A stretch of 64,000 bases of DNA from Cytophagaceae bacterium (GTDB lineage: Bacteria; Bacteroidota; Bacteroidia; Cytophagales; Spirosomataceae), in NCBI GenBank assembly GCA_017984215.1, contig JAGOAA010000007.1, forward strand, positions 1-64,000. Reading direction: 5' to 3'. The position numbers and the translations under genes were made by a program. Numbering within the stretch: the stretch's first letter is position 1; the number at the start of each line of letters is the position of its first letter. Shown piece by piece: positions 7,160 through 15,110 of this stretch. Under the pieces are notes generated by a model that saw only the letters and a program-made list of their open reading frames with translations, was not told the origin of the DNA and made no database searches.

Positions 7160-8335
7160 ATGAGCACTATTTCAGAACGTATCAAAAAACACTTTGAGGG
7201 GGATATCCACATCTTATTAATTGTCATATTTTTAAGCATCATAGGGGTGGTTGTCCAATTTTCCGCCAAAGGGCGTTTGACCATGGATGGCCCGCTAATT
7301 CCGCTCCAACACCTATTTAAATCGCTACTTATTTTGGTCGGCGGATTTTACGCCATGGGGATTTTTTCACGTATGGATTACTTGAAATCCACAAAATACG
7401 TCGATATGGCTCTCTTTGGGTCCTGGTTATTGATTGGATTAGCGTATGTCTATGGTCGAGAGGCAGGAGGCGCCAGTCGGTGGTTGCAGGTTGGCCCGCT
7501 AAGTTTTATGCCTTCAGATATGGCCAAATTATGTTTGACCATTTCTTTGTCGAAGATGTTTGCTGCCCGACAAGCCGATCCGGATGCCTACAATCCATCC
7601 GTGCTCGTGGCGATATGTCTCAAGATTGGCGGCACTTGTTTTTTGATATTCTTGTCCAACTTTTCTACCAGTGTCATCGTCTTTGGTACCTCTATCGTTT
7701 TAATGATTTTTGGGCGAGTACCCTGGAGGACGATCACTATGGTCTTTAGCATTTTTGCCGTCCTGGCCGTTACGCTGATTTTTTCTGGGGTAGGTCAAAG
7801 GTCTGCGACGATTATTAATCGCGTGGAAGTCTATATGAATCGGATGATGGGCCGACAAAGCAAAGAGGAAATTGAAATCGCCGATCAAGGTTCAAATTTT
7901 CAGTTAAAACAAAGCCTTTATGCCATTGCCTCGGGTGGAATGCAGCCCAAAGGTCCGGGGAATAGCCAATTTCGTTTTCATTTATCACAGGCTGAGTCCG
8001 ATTTTGTCTATGCGATTATCGTGGAGGAATGGGGACTTATTGCGGGTATTTTACTGCCTGCCATGTTTATGTGGCTGTTTTGGCGCGGGGCACTTGCCAT
8101 CTCCTACAGCGCTAAACCCCTCGGAGGACTTATGTCGGCCGGACTTACCTTCTCCATCGTCAGTCAAGCGTTCTTAAATATGTTTGTTGCCGTAGGTGCA
8201 ATTCCTGTCACGGGCCAACCGATACCCTTGGTTTCTGCAGGAGGTACCTCGCTCATCTTTACAATGATTAGCATCGGTTATATTCTTTCAGTTACGCGAG
8301 ATAAAGAAAAAACAAAACTCGCTCGCAGCTCTTAA
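7160..8335 (+). CDS. ftsW: FtsW/RodA/SpoVE-family peptidoglycan polymerase
   Basis: The product has 391 residues with about ten membrane segments. Family signatures are GGASRWLQVGPLSFMPSDMAKL (the usual SRW..xG..xQPSE.xKL with MPSD here), NFQLKQSLYAIASGG, ESDFVYAIIVEEWGLIAG and the closing GQPIPLVSAGGTS. SEDS proteins of this family polymerise lipid II glycan strands together with a class B penicillin-binding protein. The gene stands alone, outside a dcw cluster, so FtsW against RodA is judged only from sequence. The L,D-transpeptidase gene follows 184 nt later on the same strand. Confidence 0.88.
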   Translation: MSTISERIKKHFEGDIHILLIVIFLSIIGVVVQFSAKGRLTMDGPLIPLQHLFKSLLILVGGFYAMGIFSRMDYLKSTKYVDMALFGSWLLIGLAYVYGREAGGASRWLQVGPLSFMPSDMAKLCLTISLSKMFAARQADPDAYNPSVLVAICLKIGGTCFLIFLSNFSTSVIVFGTSIVLMIFGRVPWRTITMVFSIFAVLAVTLIFSGVGQRSATIINRVEVYMNRMMGRQSKEEIEIADQGSNFQLKQSLYAIASGGMQPKGPGNSQFRFHLSQAESDFVYAIIVEEWGLIAGILLPAMFMWLFWRGALAISYSAKPLGGLMSAGLTFSIVSQAFLNMFVAVGAIPVTGQPIPLVSAGGTSLIFTMISIGYILSVTRDKEKTKLARSS

Positions 8336-8368
8336 GCTTTGGCAATCCTCCTCAGGTTTGCCAAAGCT
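8335..8368 (-). repeat. Hairpin repeat, copy 5 (reverse orientation)
   Basis: The reverse complement reads AGCTTTGGCAA, ACCTGAGGAGGA, TTGCCAAAGCT. It begins at the last base of the ftsW stop codon and is followed on the plus strand by T7, so it could double as the ftsW terminator. Confidence 0.85.
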
Positions 8369-8465
8369 AGTTTTTTTGGCGGATGTTGAAATGACACCAA
8401 CTGATTTTTAAAATCAGCTAATTGATAATCTGTTTTACGCCCTAAAACTCTCCTTCAAAACCACT

Positions 8466-8498
8466 ACCTTTGGCAAACCTTGGAGGATTGCCAAAGGT
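8466..8498 (+). repeat. Hairpin repeat, copy 6
   Basis: ACCTTTGGCAA and TTGCCAAAGGT enclose ACCTTGGAGGA, followed by TAAG as in copies 1-3. It lies 22 nt before the L,D-transpeptidase start. Confidence 0.85.
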
Positions 8499-8519
8499 TA
8501 AGAAGCGAGCCCAGATACA

Positions 8520-9629
8520 TTGAAATACATCATTTGTTTATTTTTACTGATCAGCACGTCGTTGCACGCGCAAAGTCCCCTCGACTCCTTGATGCAACAA
8601 GCCGAATCGCTTGGTTTGCGTTCAAAAGATTATCAATATCCCCCAAACGATAGCAGTGCAGCGAAAAAAGCAGTCCAACAATTCATGCTGGACCTGAAGT
8701 TTGGAAAGCAAGCACCTAATCTTCGCTTTCAAGGCTATGATTTCAAACTGCCCCGCGAGGCATACGAAAAACGCTATGGCGAATTGTGGAATACACTCAA
8801 GATTAAAGAATTAGCTAATCGTCTAATTAATGAAGATAATGAAGTACGAAAAATACTTCACGTATTACAAGATTCCTCCCATTTCAGCGCAGAGAAAAAG
8901 CAGTTGTTAGCTAAAGCGGCCAACGAATATCGCTGGCTCGCAGCTGTACGTGCTAACCGTTCACTCGTTTTGGTCAACATCCCCTCGACCCAACTCAAAG
9001 CCTTCGAATCCCACAAACAGGTATTGCAAATGAAGGTCGTATTAGGCAAACCGAGTAGACCAAGTAAAACCTTGTCGAGCAAAATTAAAAACCTTATCAT
9101 CACACCGCATTGGAGTGTACCTCGCAGCATCAGTGTAGAGGAGCTCGTTCCTGAAATCCGGAAAAATATCCGCTATTTTTATGCGAGTCATTTGGAGATA
9201 TTTGACCAACAAAATCGAAAGGTTCATCCCGAGAAAGTTCCATGGCATCGCTTAAACGCCAATTATTTCCCATATTCTATGCGCCAAAGAACCGGCAAAT
9301 GGAACACCTTAGGGATTTTGAAAATTCAATTTGATAATCCATTCAAGATGTATCTCCATGATACATCGGAAAAGAAATTGTTTGCAAAAGAAAAACGCTT
9401 CTACAGCCACAGCTGTATCCGCTTGGAAAAACCCTTGACGCTGGGTTCTTGGTTATTGAAACCGAACTCCACAGCCATCGATACGCTCGATGCGCAAGCG
9501 GCTTATTCAGATAAACCCCAAACCTACTTGACCATTCAACGCAATATTCCCTTAGTTATCTGGTATAGCCTCGTGGATTTTGACGATCAAGGAAACTTGA
9601 GGTTTTATCCGAATATCTATAAACGTTAG
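8520..9629 (+). CDS. L,D-transpeptidase, YcbB/YkuD family
   Basis: The product has 369 residues. It starts at TTG, the codon that opens the signal peptide MKYIICLFLLISTSLHAQ. The catalytic YkuD domain covers about 145-345: MYLHD (H280), then FYSHSCIRLEKP with H297 and the nucleophile C299. Most relatives read SHGCIR, so the Ser before Cys is a mild variation. A region before it matches the usual N-terminal part of YcbB-type enzymes (SSHFSAEKKQLLAKAANEYRWL). These enzymes form 3-3 crosslinks or attach proteins to peptidoglycan. The gene overlaps the converging oxidoreductase gene by 4 nt. Confidence 0.85.
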   Translation: MKYIICLFLLISTSLHAQSPLDSLMQQAESLGLRSKDYQYPPNDSSAAKKAVQQFMLDLKFGKQAPNLRFQGYDFKLPREAYEKRYGELWNTLKIKELANRLINEDNEVRKILHVLQDSSHFSAEKKQLLAKAANEYRWLAAVRANRSLVLVNIPSTQLKAFESHKQVLQMKVVLGKPSRPSKTLSSKIKNLIITPHWSVPRSISVEELVPEIRKNIRYFYASHLEIFDQQNRKVHPEKVPWHRLNANYFPYSMRQRTGKWNTLGILKIQFDNPFKMYLHDTSEKKLFAKEKRFYSHSCIRLEKPLTLGSWLLKPNSTAIDTLDAQAAYSDKPQTYLTIQRNIPLVIWYSLVDFDDQGNLRFYPNIYKR

Positions 9630-11026
9630 ATCTTGTAGTATTGCTCCCAACCTTTGCGAGGTGAAGGGCCAACTAATAATTGGTTCGCCAATTTATTATT
9701 TGTAATCAATTTAGTCTCCCGATCAAAAACGAGCTTCGTATTCAATTTCTGAGCCAATACACCTAATGAGAATACTTGACTCAACGGTCCGGCAATCGCG
9801 AAAGGTGATCTTGTCTTTTCTTGACCCATACAGGCCTTCAAGAAGTTTGCATAATGGTTCGATGGGCTCTTGGGAACATCTGGTAATTTAAGATCCTTAC
9901 CCGCATCGCCTAAAATGGAAAGTGTTGATCCATGCGATCCGCCTTTAAATGTTAAGTCTTTGCTGTAAATGATTTTACCAGGATTCAATTTCGCGGGCTG
10001 GATTTTACCATTACTCGCCGGTGGAATGTTTGGATCTAATTCCGTGGTGCCATAATTAGCAGGTACCGGAGGGATATTATTGACCCCATCATACCAGGTA
10101 ATATCCATCGCTGGCATATTTTTGCGTGATGGGAATTTAAACTGAATTGTCGACGACATCGGATAAAAGAAGTCATTGTGTCCATCTGCACGCAACATAT
10201 TAATTTCCGTAGGTAATCCCAGTTCCAAAAATTCATGTGCCGTGTCCATGATATGTGCTCCCCAGTCTCCCAAAGCGCCTAAGCCATAGTCAAACCAGCA
10301 GCGCCATTGCCCATTAACGAAATCTTTTTGGTAATCATGATTTGGCGAAACGACACCTTGCCAAATGTCCCAATCCAAAGTGCTTGGAATCGCTTCTGCT
10401 GCAGGGAATTTTTTGATGTTGGGGTCCCAACTATGCCAACGACGTGGGGAATTCATATGGGCAGTCATCGCAGTCACATCTTTAATGATGCCCGCTTCTT
10501 TCCAAGCTTTAAATTGGAAATAATTGGCTTCCGAGTGACCTTGATTTCCCATTTGGGTAACCAAATTAGGATGTTTGCGTGCAGCAGCCATCATCAATTC
10601 AACCTCATGAAAGGTACGCGCCATCGGTTTCTCCACAAACACGTGTTTGCCCATGCTCAAGGCCATCATCGTAATAGGGAAGTGGGAATGATCCGGCACA
10701 CCGATCGAAACGGCCTCGAATTGATTGCCCATTTTATCAAATAATTGTCGGAAATCTTGAAAACGTGGCACATCTGGGAATTTTTCCAAAACCTTCAAGG
10801 TTTGGGGAGCCCCCATGTCCACATCGCAAAGCGCGACAATATTACAAAGACCGGTATTGTATAAGGACATGACATCCAATCCCCCTTGGTTTCCTATTCC
10901 GATGCAGGCCAAATTGACTTTGTCGCCTGAATTTTTGGAGATGAAAGCGGGAAATGCCGCCGCTGATGTTAATAATGCCGCATTCTTCAGAAAGGTTCTG
11001 CGGGAGGATTCATGTACTTGACTCAT
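9626..11026 (-). CDS. Tat-exported Gfo/Idh/MocA-family oxidoreductase
   Basis: The product has 466 residues. A Tat signal with S-R-R-T-F-L-K (8-14) precedes a Rossmann domain with GIGNQG (43-48) and VALCDVD. EKP (132-134) is the conserved Lys-Pro of the family. The C-terminal half (for example GRWRCWFDYGLGALGDWGAHIMDTA-like stretch near 240-265) matches the Bacteroidota and Planctomycetes subgroup. Such proteins oxidise or epimerise sugars with a tightly bound NAD(P); the substrate is unknown. It is a single gene with no partner on its strand closer than 55 nt. Confidence 0.9.
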   Translation of the reverse strand: MSQVHESSRRTFLKNAALLTSAAAFPAFISKNSGDKVNLACIGIGNQGGLDVMSLYNTGLCNIVALCDVDMGAPQTLKVLEKFPDVPRFQDFRQLFDKMGNQFEAVSIGVPDHSHFPITMMALSMGKHVFVEKPMARTFHEVELMMAAARKHPNLVTQMGNQGHSEANYFQFKAWKEAGIIKDVTAMTAHMNSPRRWHSWDPNIKKFPAAEAIPSTLDWDIWQGVVSPNHDYQKDFVNGQWRCWFDYGLGALGDWGAHIMDTAHEFLELGLPTEINMLRADGHNDFFYPMSSTIQFKFPSRKNMPAMDITWYDGVNNIPPVPANYGTTELDPNIPPASNGKIQPAKLNPGKIIYSKDLTFKGGSHGSTLSILGDAGKDLKLPDVPKSPSNHYANFLKACMGQEKTRSPFAIAGPLSQVFSLGVLAQKLNTKLVFDRETKLITNNKLANQLLVGPSPRKGWEQYYKI

Positions 11027-11081
11027 AGCTTGTTATCGGTTTATAACAGCTAAAGACCAAGCGCATCAAAATTTACTTGAA

Positions 11082-11618
11082 TTAGATGGTGATCGAACAG
11101 CGTTCCTGCGCACATTGTTCTTTCATTTCGGCTAAGGCCAAATCGGATTTCAAGATTTCACTTTTCTCTTGCGACAATTTGCGAATAATCTTGCCCTCAC
11201 AAAAACGTCTCACCTGCGTTTCGGTTGTTAATTTCAGGCCGGGAACCTCGGTTAGATTTCCATGTTCATCTTTCGCCGCCATGGTGAAATAACAGGAGTT
11301 TGTATGTCGGACAATGCCATCGCGCGGGTTAAATGACTCGACACGCATGCCTACGATCATCGTGGTCCGCCCCACATAATTAACGGATGCCTTAATCTCT
11401 ACCAAATCACCCACTTCAACCGGACTTTTGAATTCGACTCCTTCCACGGAAACCGTCACACAGTATTGATGGCTGTGCTTGGAAGCACAGATGTAGGCAA
11501 CTTTATCCAATAAGGATAGGATAATTCCTCCGTGTACCTTCCCGCCAAAATTGGCATAAGAGGGAATCATTAACTCGGTATAGGTGGTCTCAGAATCTTG
11601 AACTTCTTTGTAGTTCAT
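11082..11618 (-). CDS. Acyl-CoA thioesterase, hotdog fold (YciA-like)
   Basis: The product has 178 residues. NFGGKVHGGIILSLLDKVAYICA carries the hotdog helix with the conserved HGG...LLD (D38), and VEFKSPVEVGDLVEIKASVNYVGRTTM is the following beta region. This matches short and medium-chain acyl-CoA thioesterases such as YciA. The C-terminal 50 residues are a charged extension with two Cys near the end and are not part of the core fold. The gene is cytoplasmic, monocistronic and divergent from the Dabb gene. Confidence 0.85.
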   Translation of the reverse strand: MNYKEVQDSETTYTELMIPSYANFGGKVHGGIILSLLDKVAYICASKHSHQYCVTVSVEGVEFKSPVEVGDLVEIKASVNYVGRTTMIVGMRVESFNPRDGIVRHTNSCYFTMAAKDEHGNLTEVPGLKLTTETQVRRFCEGKIIRKLSQEKSEILKSDLALAEMKEQCAQERCSITI

Positions 11619-11705
11619 GGGGATAATTTTGATAGATAAATGCTTTTAAAAATCTGCAAGTCTTTGTTTCTTGCTGATTCAATTTTAAAGATAGCCTATT
11701 AAATT

Positions 11706-12083
11706 ATGAAAAGAAGAACATTTTTAGCTGCAACGCCTCTTGTGGGTCTCGTAGGTTCCCAAACTTCTGCCGAAAAACCTTTATTGCATCACGTGTTTTT
11801 CTGGTTGAACAACCCCAATTCAGAAGCGGATAAAAAACAATTAATTGCGGGATTAAAAACCTTGAAAGGTATCCCTACAATCAAACAGATTCACATTGGT
11901 ACGCTCGCGTCTACCGAAAAGCGCGATGTCGTAGATACTTCTTGGGATGTCTCAGAACTCATGTTTTTCGATGATGAGGCTGGCCAAAAGGTCTATCAGG
12001 ATCATCCGATTCACTTGGAATTCGTGAAAAACAATTCACACTTATGGAAGAAAGTTATCGTTTACGATTCGATTAACGTATAG
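11706..12083 (+). CDS. Exported Dabb (stress-responsive alpha/beta barrel) protein
   Basis: The product has 125 residues. A Tat-like start MKRRTFLAATPLVGLVGS precedes the Dabb domain: LLHHVFFWLNNPNSEADK, LKGIPTIKQIHIGT, then VSELMFFDDEAGQKVYQDHPIHLEF and a final histidine-bearing helix. The family forms dimeric alpha/beta barrels; some plant members have enzyme activity but bacterial exported ones are uncharacterised. It is a single gene. Confidence 0.85.
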   Translation: MKRRTFLAATPLVGLVGSQTSAEKPLLHHVFFWLNNPNSEADKKQLIAGLKTLKGIPTIKQIHIGTLASTEKRDVVDTSWDVSELMFFDDEAGQKVYQDHPIHLEFVKNNSHLWKKVIVYDSINV

Positions 12084-12091
12084 CCGGGGTA

Positions 12092-12125
12092 AACGCTGCC
12101 GGGGTCTTCAGATCCCGGCAGCGTT
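12092..12125 (+). terminator. Strong palindrome after the Dabb gene
   Basis: AACGCTGCCGGG and CCCGGCAGCGTT form a perfect 12-bp GC-rich stem around a 10-nt loop, 8 nt after the stop codon. There is no T tract, so its role as a terminator is uncertain. A weaker hairpin with a T run (AACTGA-AAAA-TCAGTT) follows at 12204. Confidence 0.45.
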
Positions 12126-12229
12126 ACACAACGGTCAACTATATGAAAACGTATATCGATTTATTGATAAATCGCGAAAAGGAAAGTTTAAGCCAATGAA
12201 ATTAACTGAAAAATCAGTTTTTGGGTGGA

Positions 12230-12260
12230 CACCCTGCCGACCTATCACCCTGCCGACCTA
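12230..12260 (+). repeat. Two copies of a 15-nt unit
   Basis: CACCCTGCCGACCTA occurs at 12230 and 12246, separated by one T, directly before the stop of the cupin gene. I see no other copy in the window. Confidence 0.7.
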
Positions 12261-12261
12261 A

Positions 12262-12588
12262 TTACACGAAATCTTCGCGCATCGGGCTGAAAACATCCAC
12301 TAATTCACCGGATTCAATACAAACTGCGCCGTGAATTAATTCGGAGGGAACAAAATAGACATCCCCCGCATATAAGCGCGTTGTTACTCCATCTATGCTA
12401 ATATCAAATACACCTTTGGAAACATAGGATGCCTGCGTATGGGGATGCTGGTGTAAAACACCTACAGCCCCCGACTCAAAAGCCACTTTCACAAGCATCA
12501 TGCTATCATTATAGGCCATGATTTTTCGTTTAATTCCTGCACCTAAATCGGTCCATTCGACAGTTGAATCCTGTATCAATGTTTGCAT
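12262..12588 (-). CDS. Cupin-domain protein resembling KdgF
   Basis: The product has 108 residues, one small beta-barrel with no signal peptide. Metal-binding residues are visible in HQHPHTQASYVSKG (H46, H48, Q52) and in PSELIHGAV (H86). The lines LGAGIKRKIMAYNDSMMLVKV and VDVFSPMREDF at the ends are typical of KdgF-like proteins, which help linearise unsaturated uronates from pectin or alginate. No polysaccharide lyase gene lies nearby, so that role is uncertain. It starts 3 nt after the cytochrome gene and is probably the last gene of the Rieske operon. Confidence 0.75.
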   Translation of the reverse strand: MQTLIQDSTVEWTDLGAGIKRKIMAYNDSMMLVKVAFESGAVGVLHQHPHTQASYVSKGVFDISIDGVTTRLYAGDVYFVPSELIHGAVCIESGELVDVFSPMREDFV

Positions 12589-12591
12589 GTG

Positions 12592-13650
12592 TTAGTTATT
12601 TAATGACCCCGCCGTGATCCATGATTTTACTTGGTCTATTTCACACGTACTTAATTTAACACTCGCCGAGGGCATCGGTTTATAGCCTGTTTGATGCACA
12701 ATGGATCCATACAATTGACCATTGGCTGCGTATTTCTGCACATTCGCATGGGTCGTCAAATCAATGCTCCCCGATGGGCGTGTCCCACTGTGGCAACCCG
12801 TGCAGTTGGTGGCCAACAAAGGTTGAATAACATTTTTGAAGCTGACATTTGTCGTCACGCAATTACTCGCGGAAGCATCACATGAATTGTTTTTCGCTCC
12901 CTGCTTAATCCAAGTTAACACGTTCGAAATGTTTTCGGTCGAAAGCGGACCCGCCGGCGGCATCCGGTCCTCACCTGTTTCAATCAGGGATTTATATAAA
13001 TCACTTCCCGCCGGATTCGTGATTTTGACTTCGCGCATGATGTTGGCATAATCCGTTAATATAACCCCATCTTTCTTTGAAATGGCATCGTGACATCCGC
13101 TCATGGCGCAGTTGGAGACCAACAAGGGTAATATCTTTTGTTTGAAATAAACTGTGTCTGGGCTGCAATTAACAGTAATCGGCGGTTTAACGACCGGCAC
13201 ATCTACGACAGGGTTTACGGGATTGGCTGGGTTAAGGTCCACCAAAATATTTCCACTCGGCGCGGATCCGCGTATCCATTTTCGAACAATCGTGATGTCG
13301 CAGCTGCTTAATTTACTTGTTGCCGAGGGCATGGGTTTATAACCTAGGGCGTGTGTGATGGATCCGTACAGTTTGCCATTTTTCACATAGGTTTGAATCT
13401 TGGCATAGGTAGAAAGATCCACGCCCGCTGATGGATTACTTGCATTATGGCAAGAAACGCAGTTGGTGTTCAATATAGGCCAAACCGACTTGTCAAAAGA
13501 TATCGCCATCGTATCACAGGTGCTATTCGTGCTAGGCACCTCGGTGACAACAGAATCGACCTTGTTTTCTCGTGGGATAATCTCGATGTTCTTGTCTTCC
13601 AAACACGCCCAAAGCGATAGACACATTCCGAAAAATACGAATCTTTTCAT
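12592..13650 (-). CDS. Three-haem cytochrome c lipoprotein
   Basis: The product has 352 residues with a lipoprotein signal ending LSLWAC (C16). Three similar domains follow, each with a haem site and a later Met in a KPMPS or RMPP motif: CVSCH (64-68) with M107, CAMSGCH (181-187) with M230, and CTGCH (283-287) with M327. The middle site has four residues between the cysteines instead of two. Domains 1 and 3 share GKLYGS and SxxLSSC/STC and so are recent duplicates. They resemble planctomycete-type cytochrome c domains. The start codon directly abuts the stop of the YceI gene. Confidence 0.85.
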   Translation of the reverse strand: MKRFVFFGMCLSLWACLEDKNIEIIPRENKVDSVVTEVPSTNSTCDTMAISFDKSVWPILNTNCVSCHNASNPSAGVDLSTYAKIQTYVKNGKLYGSITHALGYKPMPSATSKLSSCDITIVRKWIRGSAPSGNILVDLNPANPVNPVVDVPVVKPPITVNCSPDTVYFKQKILPLLVSNCAMSGCHDAISKKDGVILTDYANIMREVKITNPAGSDLYKSLIETGEDRMPPAGPLSTENISNVLTWIKQGAKNNSCDASASNCVTTNVSFKNVIQPLLATNCTGCHSGTRPSGSIDLTTHANVQKYAANGQLYGSIVHQTGYKPMPSASVKLSTCEIDQVKSWITAGSLNN

Positions 13651-14187
13651 CTAGCGTAGATTATACTGAAAGGAGCCTTTGACCTTAACCACTTCCGCAA
13701 TTTTGGCAAAGACAATTTTGGGGATATCAATCTTGTATTCATCTAAACGGATATCAAAGGTGCAGGTTAGCTGTAAGGTCTTGCCGTTTGAAACGATGCT
13801 TCCTTTTAATTCCACGGGTCTTGAAATTCCATGAATGTTCGCTGTTCCTGCCGCAGTTACCGCATAGGTTCCGGGCGTTTTGAGGTCAACGTTCTCTTTG
13901 ATTTTTCCTTTAAAAGTCGCTGAAGGAAATTTATCTGTCTCCAAATAGTTCTCGTTAAAATGCTCTTGCATCAACTTATTCGGGAAGATGAAATTTGTTA
14001 CACGCATCTGAACAGCTACCTCATTTGTTGCTGAATTAATAATGCTTCCCACTTGTTTATTGACGGCATCGATATCCTCCATGGGTGTCTTGGAAAAAAA
14101 GGATACTTCACCCGTTTGGGTGGCGTATAATTGGGCGTTTGCTGATAGTCCTACCAGGCAAAATGCTAATATGAAAAGATTGCGCAT
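13651..14187 (-). CDS. YceI-family periplasmic protein
   Basis: The product has 178 residues with a signal peptide MRNLFILAFCLVGLSANA. The lipocalin-like YceI domain is shown by TGEVSFFSKTPMEDIDAVN, FPNKLMQEHFNENYLETDKFPSATFKG and LKGSIVSNGKTLQLTCTFDIRLDEYKIDIP. YceI proteins bind long lipophilic molecules such as polyprenyl or quinone-like chains in a barrel. The position between a cytochrome and a Rieske gene makes a quinone-like ligand attractive, but that is inference. The gene overlaps the upstream gene by 1 nt (TAATG). Confidence 0.9.
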   Translation of the reverse strand: MRNLFILAFCLVGLSANAQLYATQTGEVSFFSKTPMEDIDAVNKQVGSIINSATNEVAVQMRVTNFIFPNKLMQEHFNENYLETDKFPSATFKGKIKENVDLKTPGTYAVTAAGTANIHGISRPVELKGSIVSNGKTLQLTCTFDIRLDEYKIDIPKIVFAKIAEVVKVKGSFQYNLR

Positions 14188-15110
14188 TATTTTTTGATTT
14201 TGGGTTCGAAGCTAAAGGTTCTCGCCATGTTGAAGCCATAAAAAAGATCCCCGTTTTGCCAGGTACCGATTGTTTGGCCGATAAAATGTTTCTCAATCAT
14301 GCCACGAGAATTTGTCACATGCAACTGGAACACGTGCCCGCCAGTTTCAATGTCGAATCCGATCGCCAATGAATTGTGGTAAGGGTATTTTTGGCCTGCA
14401 GCCTCTTCGTATTCCTCTTTTTCGATTAAATTATAATAATACTCTGCCGAAACACTGAGTCGATTACTCAATTTATAACGTCCTCCAAATCCCATCGCGG
14501 CCTGCGTGTTTTCCATGTAGATATTTTCCGCAAGGTTATTGTGGAAGAGGGTTGGCATCAACTGCACAGATAATTTGTCCGAAAACTTTCGGGCAATTAA
14601 TAATTGGCCCATAAATGTCTGCCGCTGTAAATTGTTGTTGAAGCGCATCACCGTCCCTGATTCCATCGTGTAGCCCGTTTTCATCGTATTACTCGCGATG
14701 CTCCCATACGCCGTCACCGTCACAGGCATCTTATTGGATTGGCGAATTACTTTGTATTTGACATAGCTATCGTAGGTTTTCTCGATGGTAGAACGACCTG
14801 CTCCTACAAGCAAGCGATCCGTAATCGCGTATTCCAAACCGAGTCGAATCCGTGCCTCATCCAAACCCAAAAAATTATCGATAAAGCCCGAATTAATCGC
14901 CCCAAAGCGGTGCGAAATCCAGAAATTGAGGTGTTGTTTCGCAATCGTCTCCACAGTTTGACCATTGATCAATCGGGAAGCTTTAAAAGTCGCCAAGGTG
15001 TAATTCGTTTGTTTGGCATCCTCTTTTTCCAACATGGCCATCAGGTCATCCTGTGCATGAAGCGGAATAGACCCCAAAAAAAGAACACATGCTATGAATA
15101 GGTTACGCAT
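14187..15110 (-). CDS. DUF5777-family outer-membrane beta-barrel
   Basis: The product has 307 residues with the signal peptide MRNLFIACVLFLGSIPLHAQ. Alternating hydrophobic and polar strands follow, for example LGLEYAITDRLLVGAGRST, VTVTAYGSIASNTM and LSVSAEYYYNLIEKEEY, ending in an aromatic ARTFSFEPKIKK. This is the DUF5777 barrel family of Bacteroidota. GRFGAINSGFIDNFLGLDEARI near the start is characteristic. It overlaps the Rieske gene by 8 nt and the YceI gene by 1 nt, so all are translated together. It may form the outer-membrane part of the operon's electron path. Confidence 0.85.
   Translation of the reverse strand: MRNLFIACVLFLGSIPLHAQDDLMAMLEKEDAKQTNYTLATFKASRLINGQTVETIAKQHLNFWISHRFGAINSGFIDNFLGLDEARIRLGLEYAITDRLLVGAGRSTIEKTYDSYVKYKVIRQSNKMPVTVTAYGSIASNTMKTGYTMESGTVMRFNNNLQRQTFMGQLLIARKFSDKLSVQLMPTLFHNNLAENIYMENTQAAMGFGGRYKLSNRLSVSAEYYYNLIEKEEYEEAAGQKYPYHNSLAIGFDIETGGHVFQLHVTNSRGMIEKHFIGQTIGTWQNGDLFYGFNMARTFSFEPKIKK

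Noticed and set aside
12262-12588. Pectin or alginate utilisation role from the KdgF-like cupin
   Set aside because: No lyase, uronate transporter or other pathway gene is nearby, and the gene sits in a redox operon.
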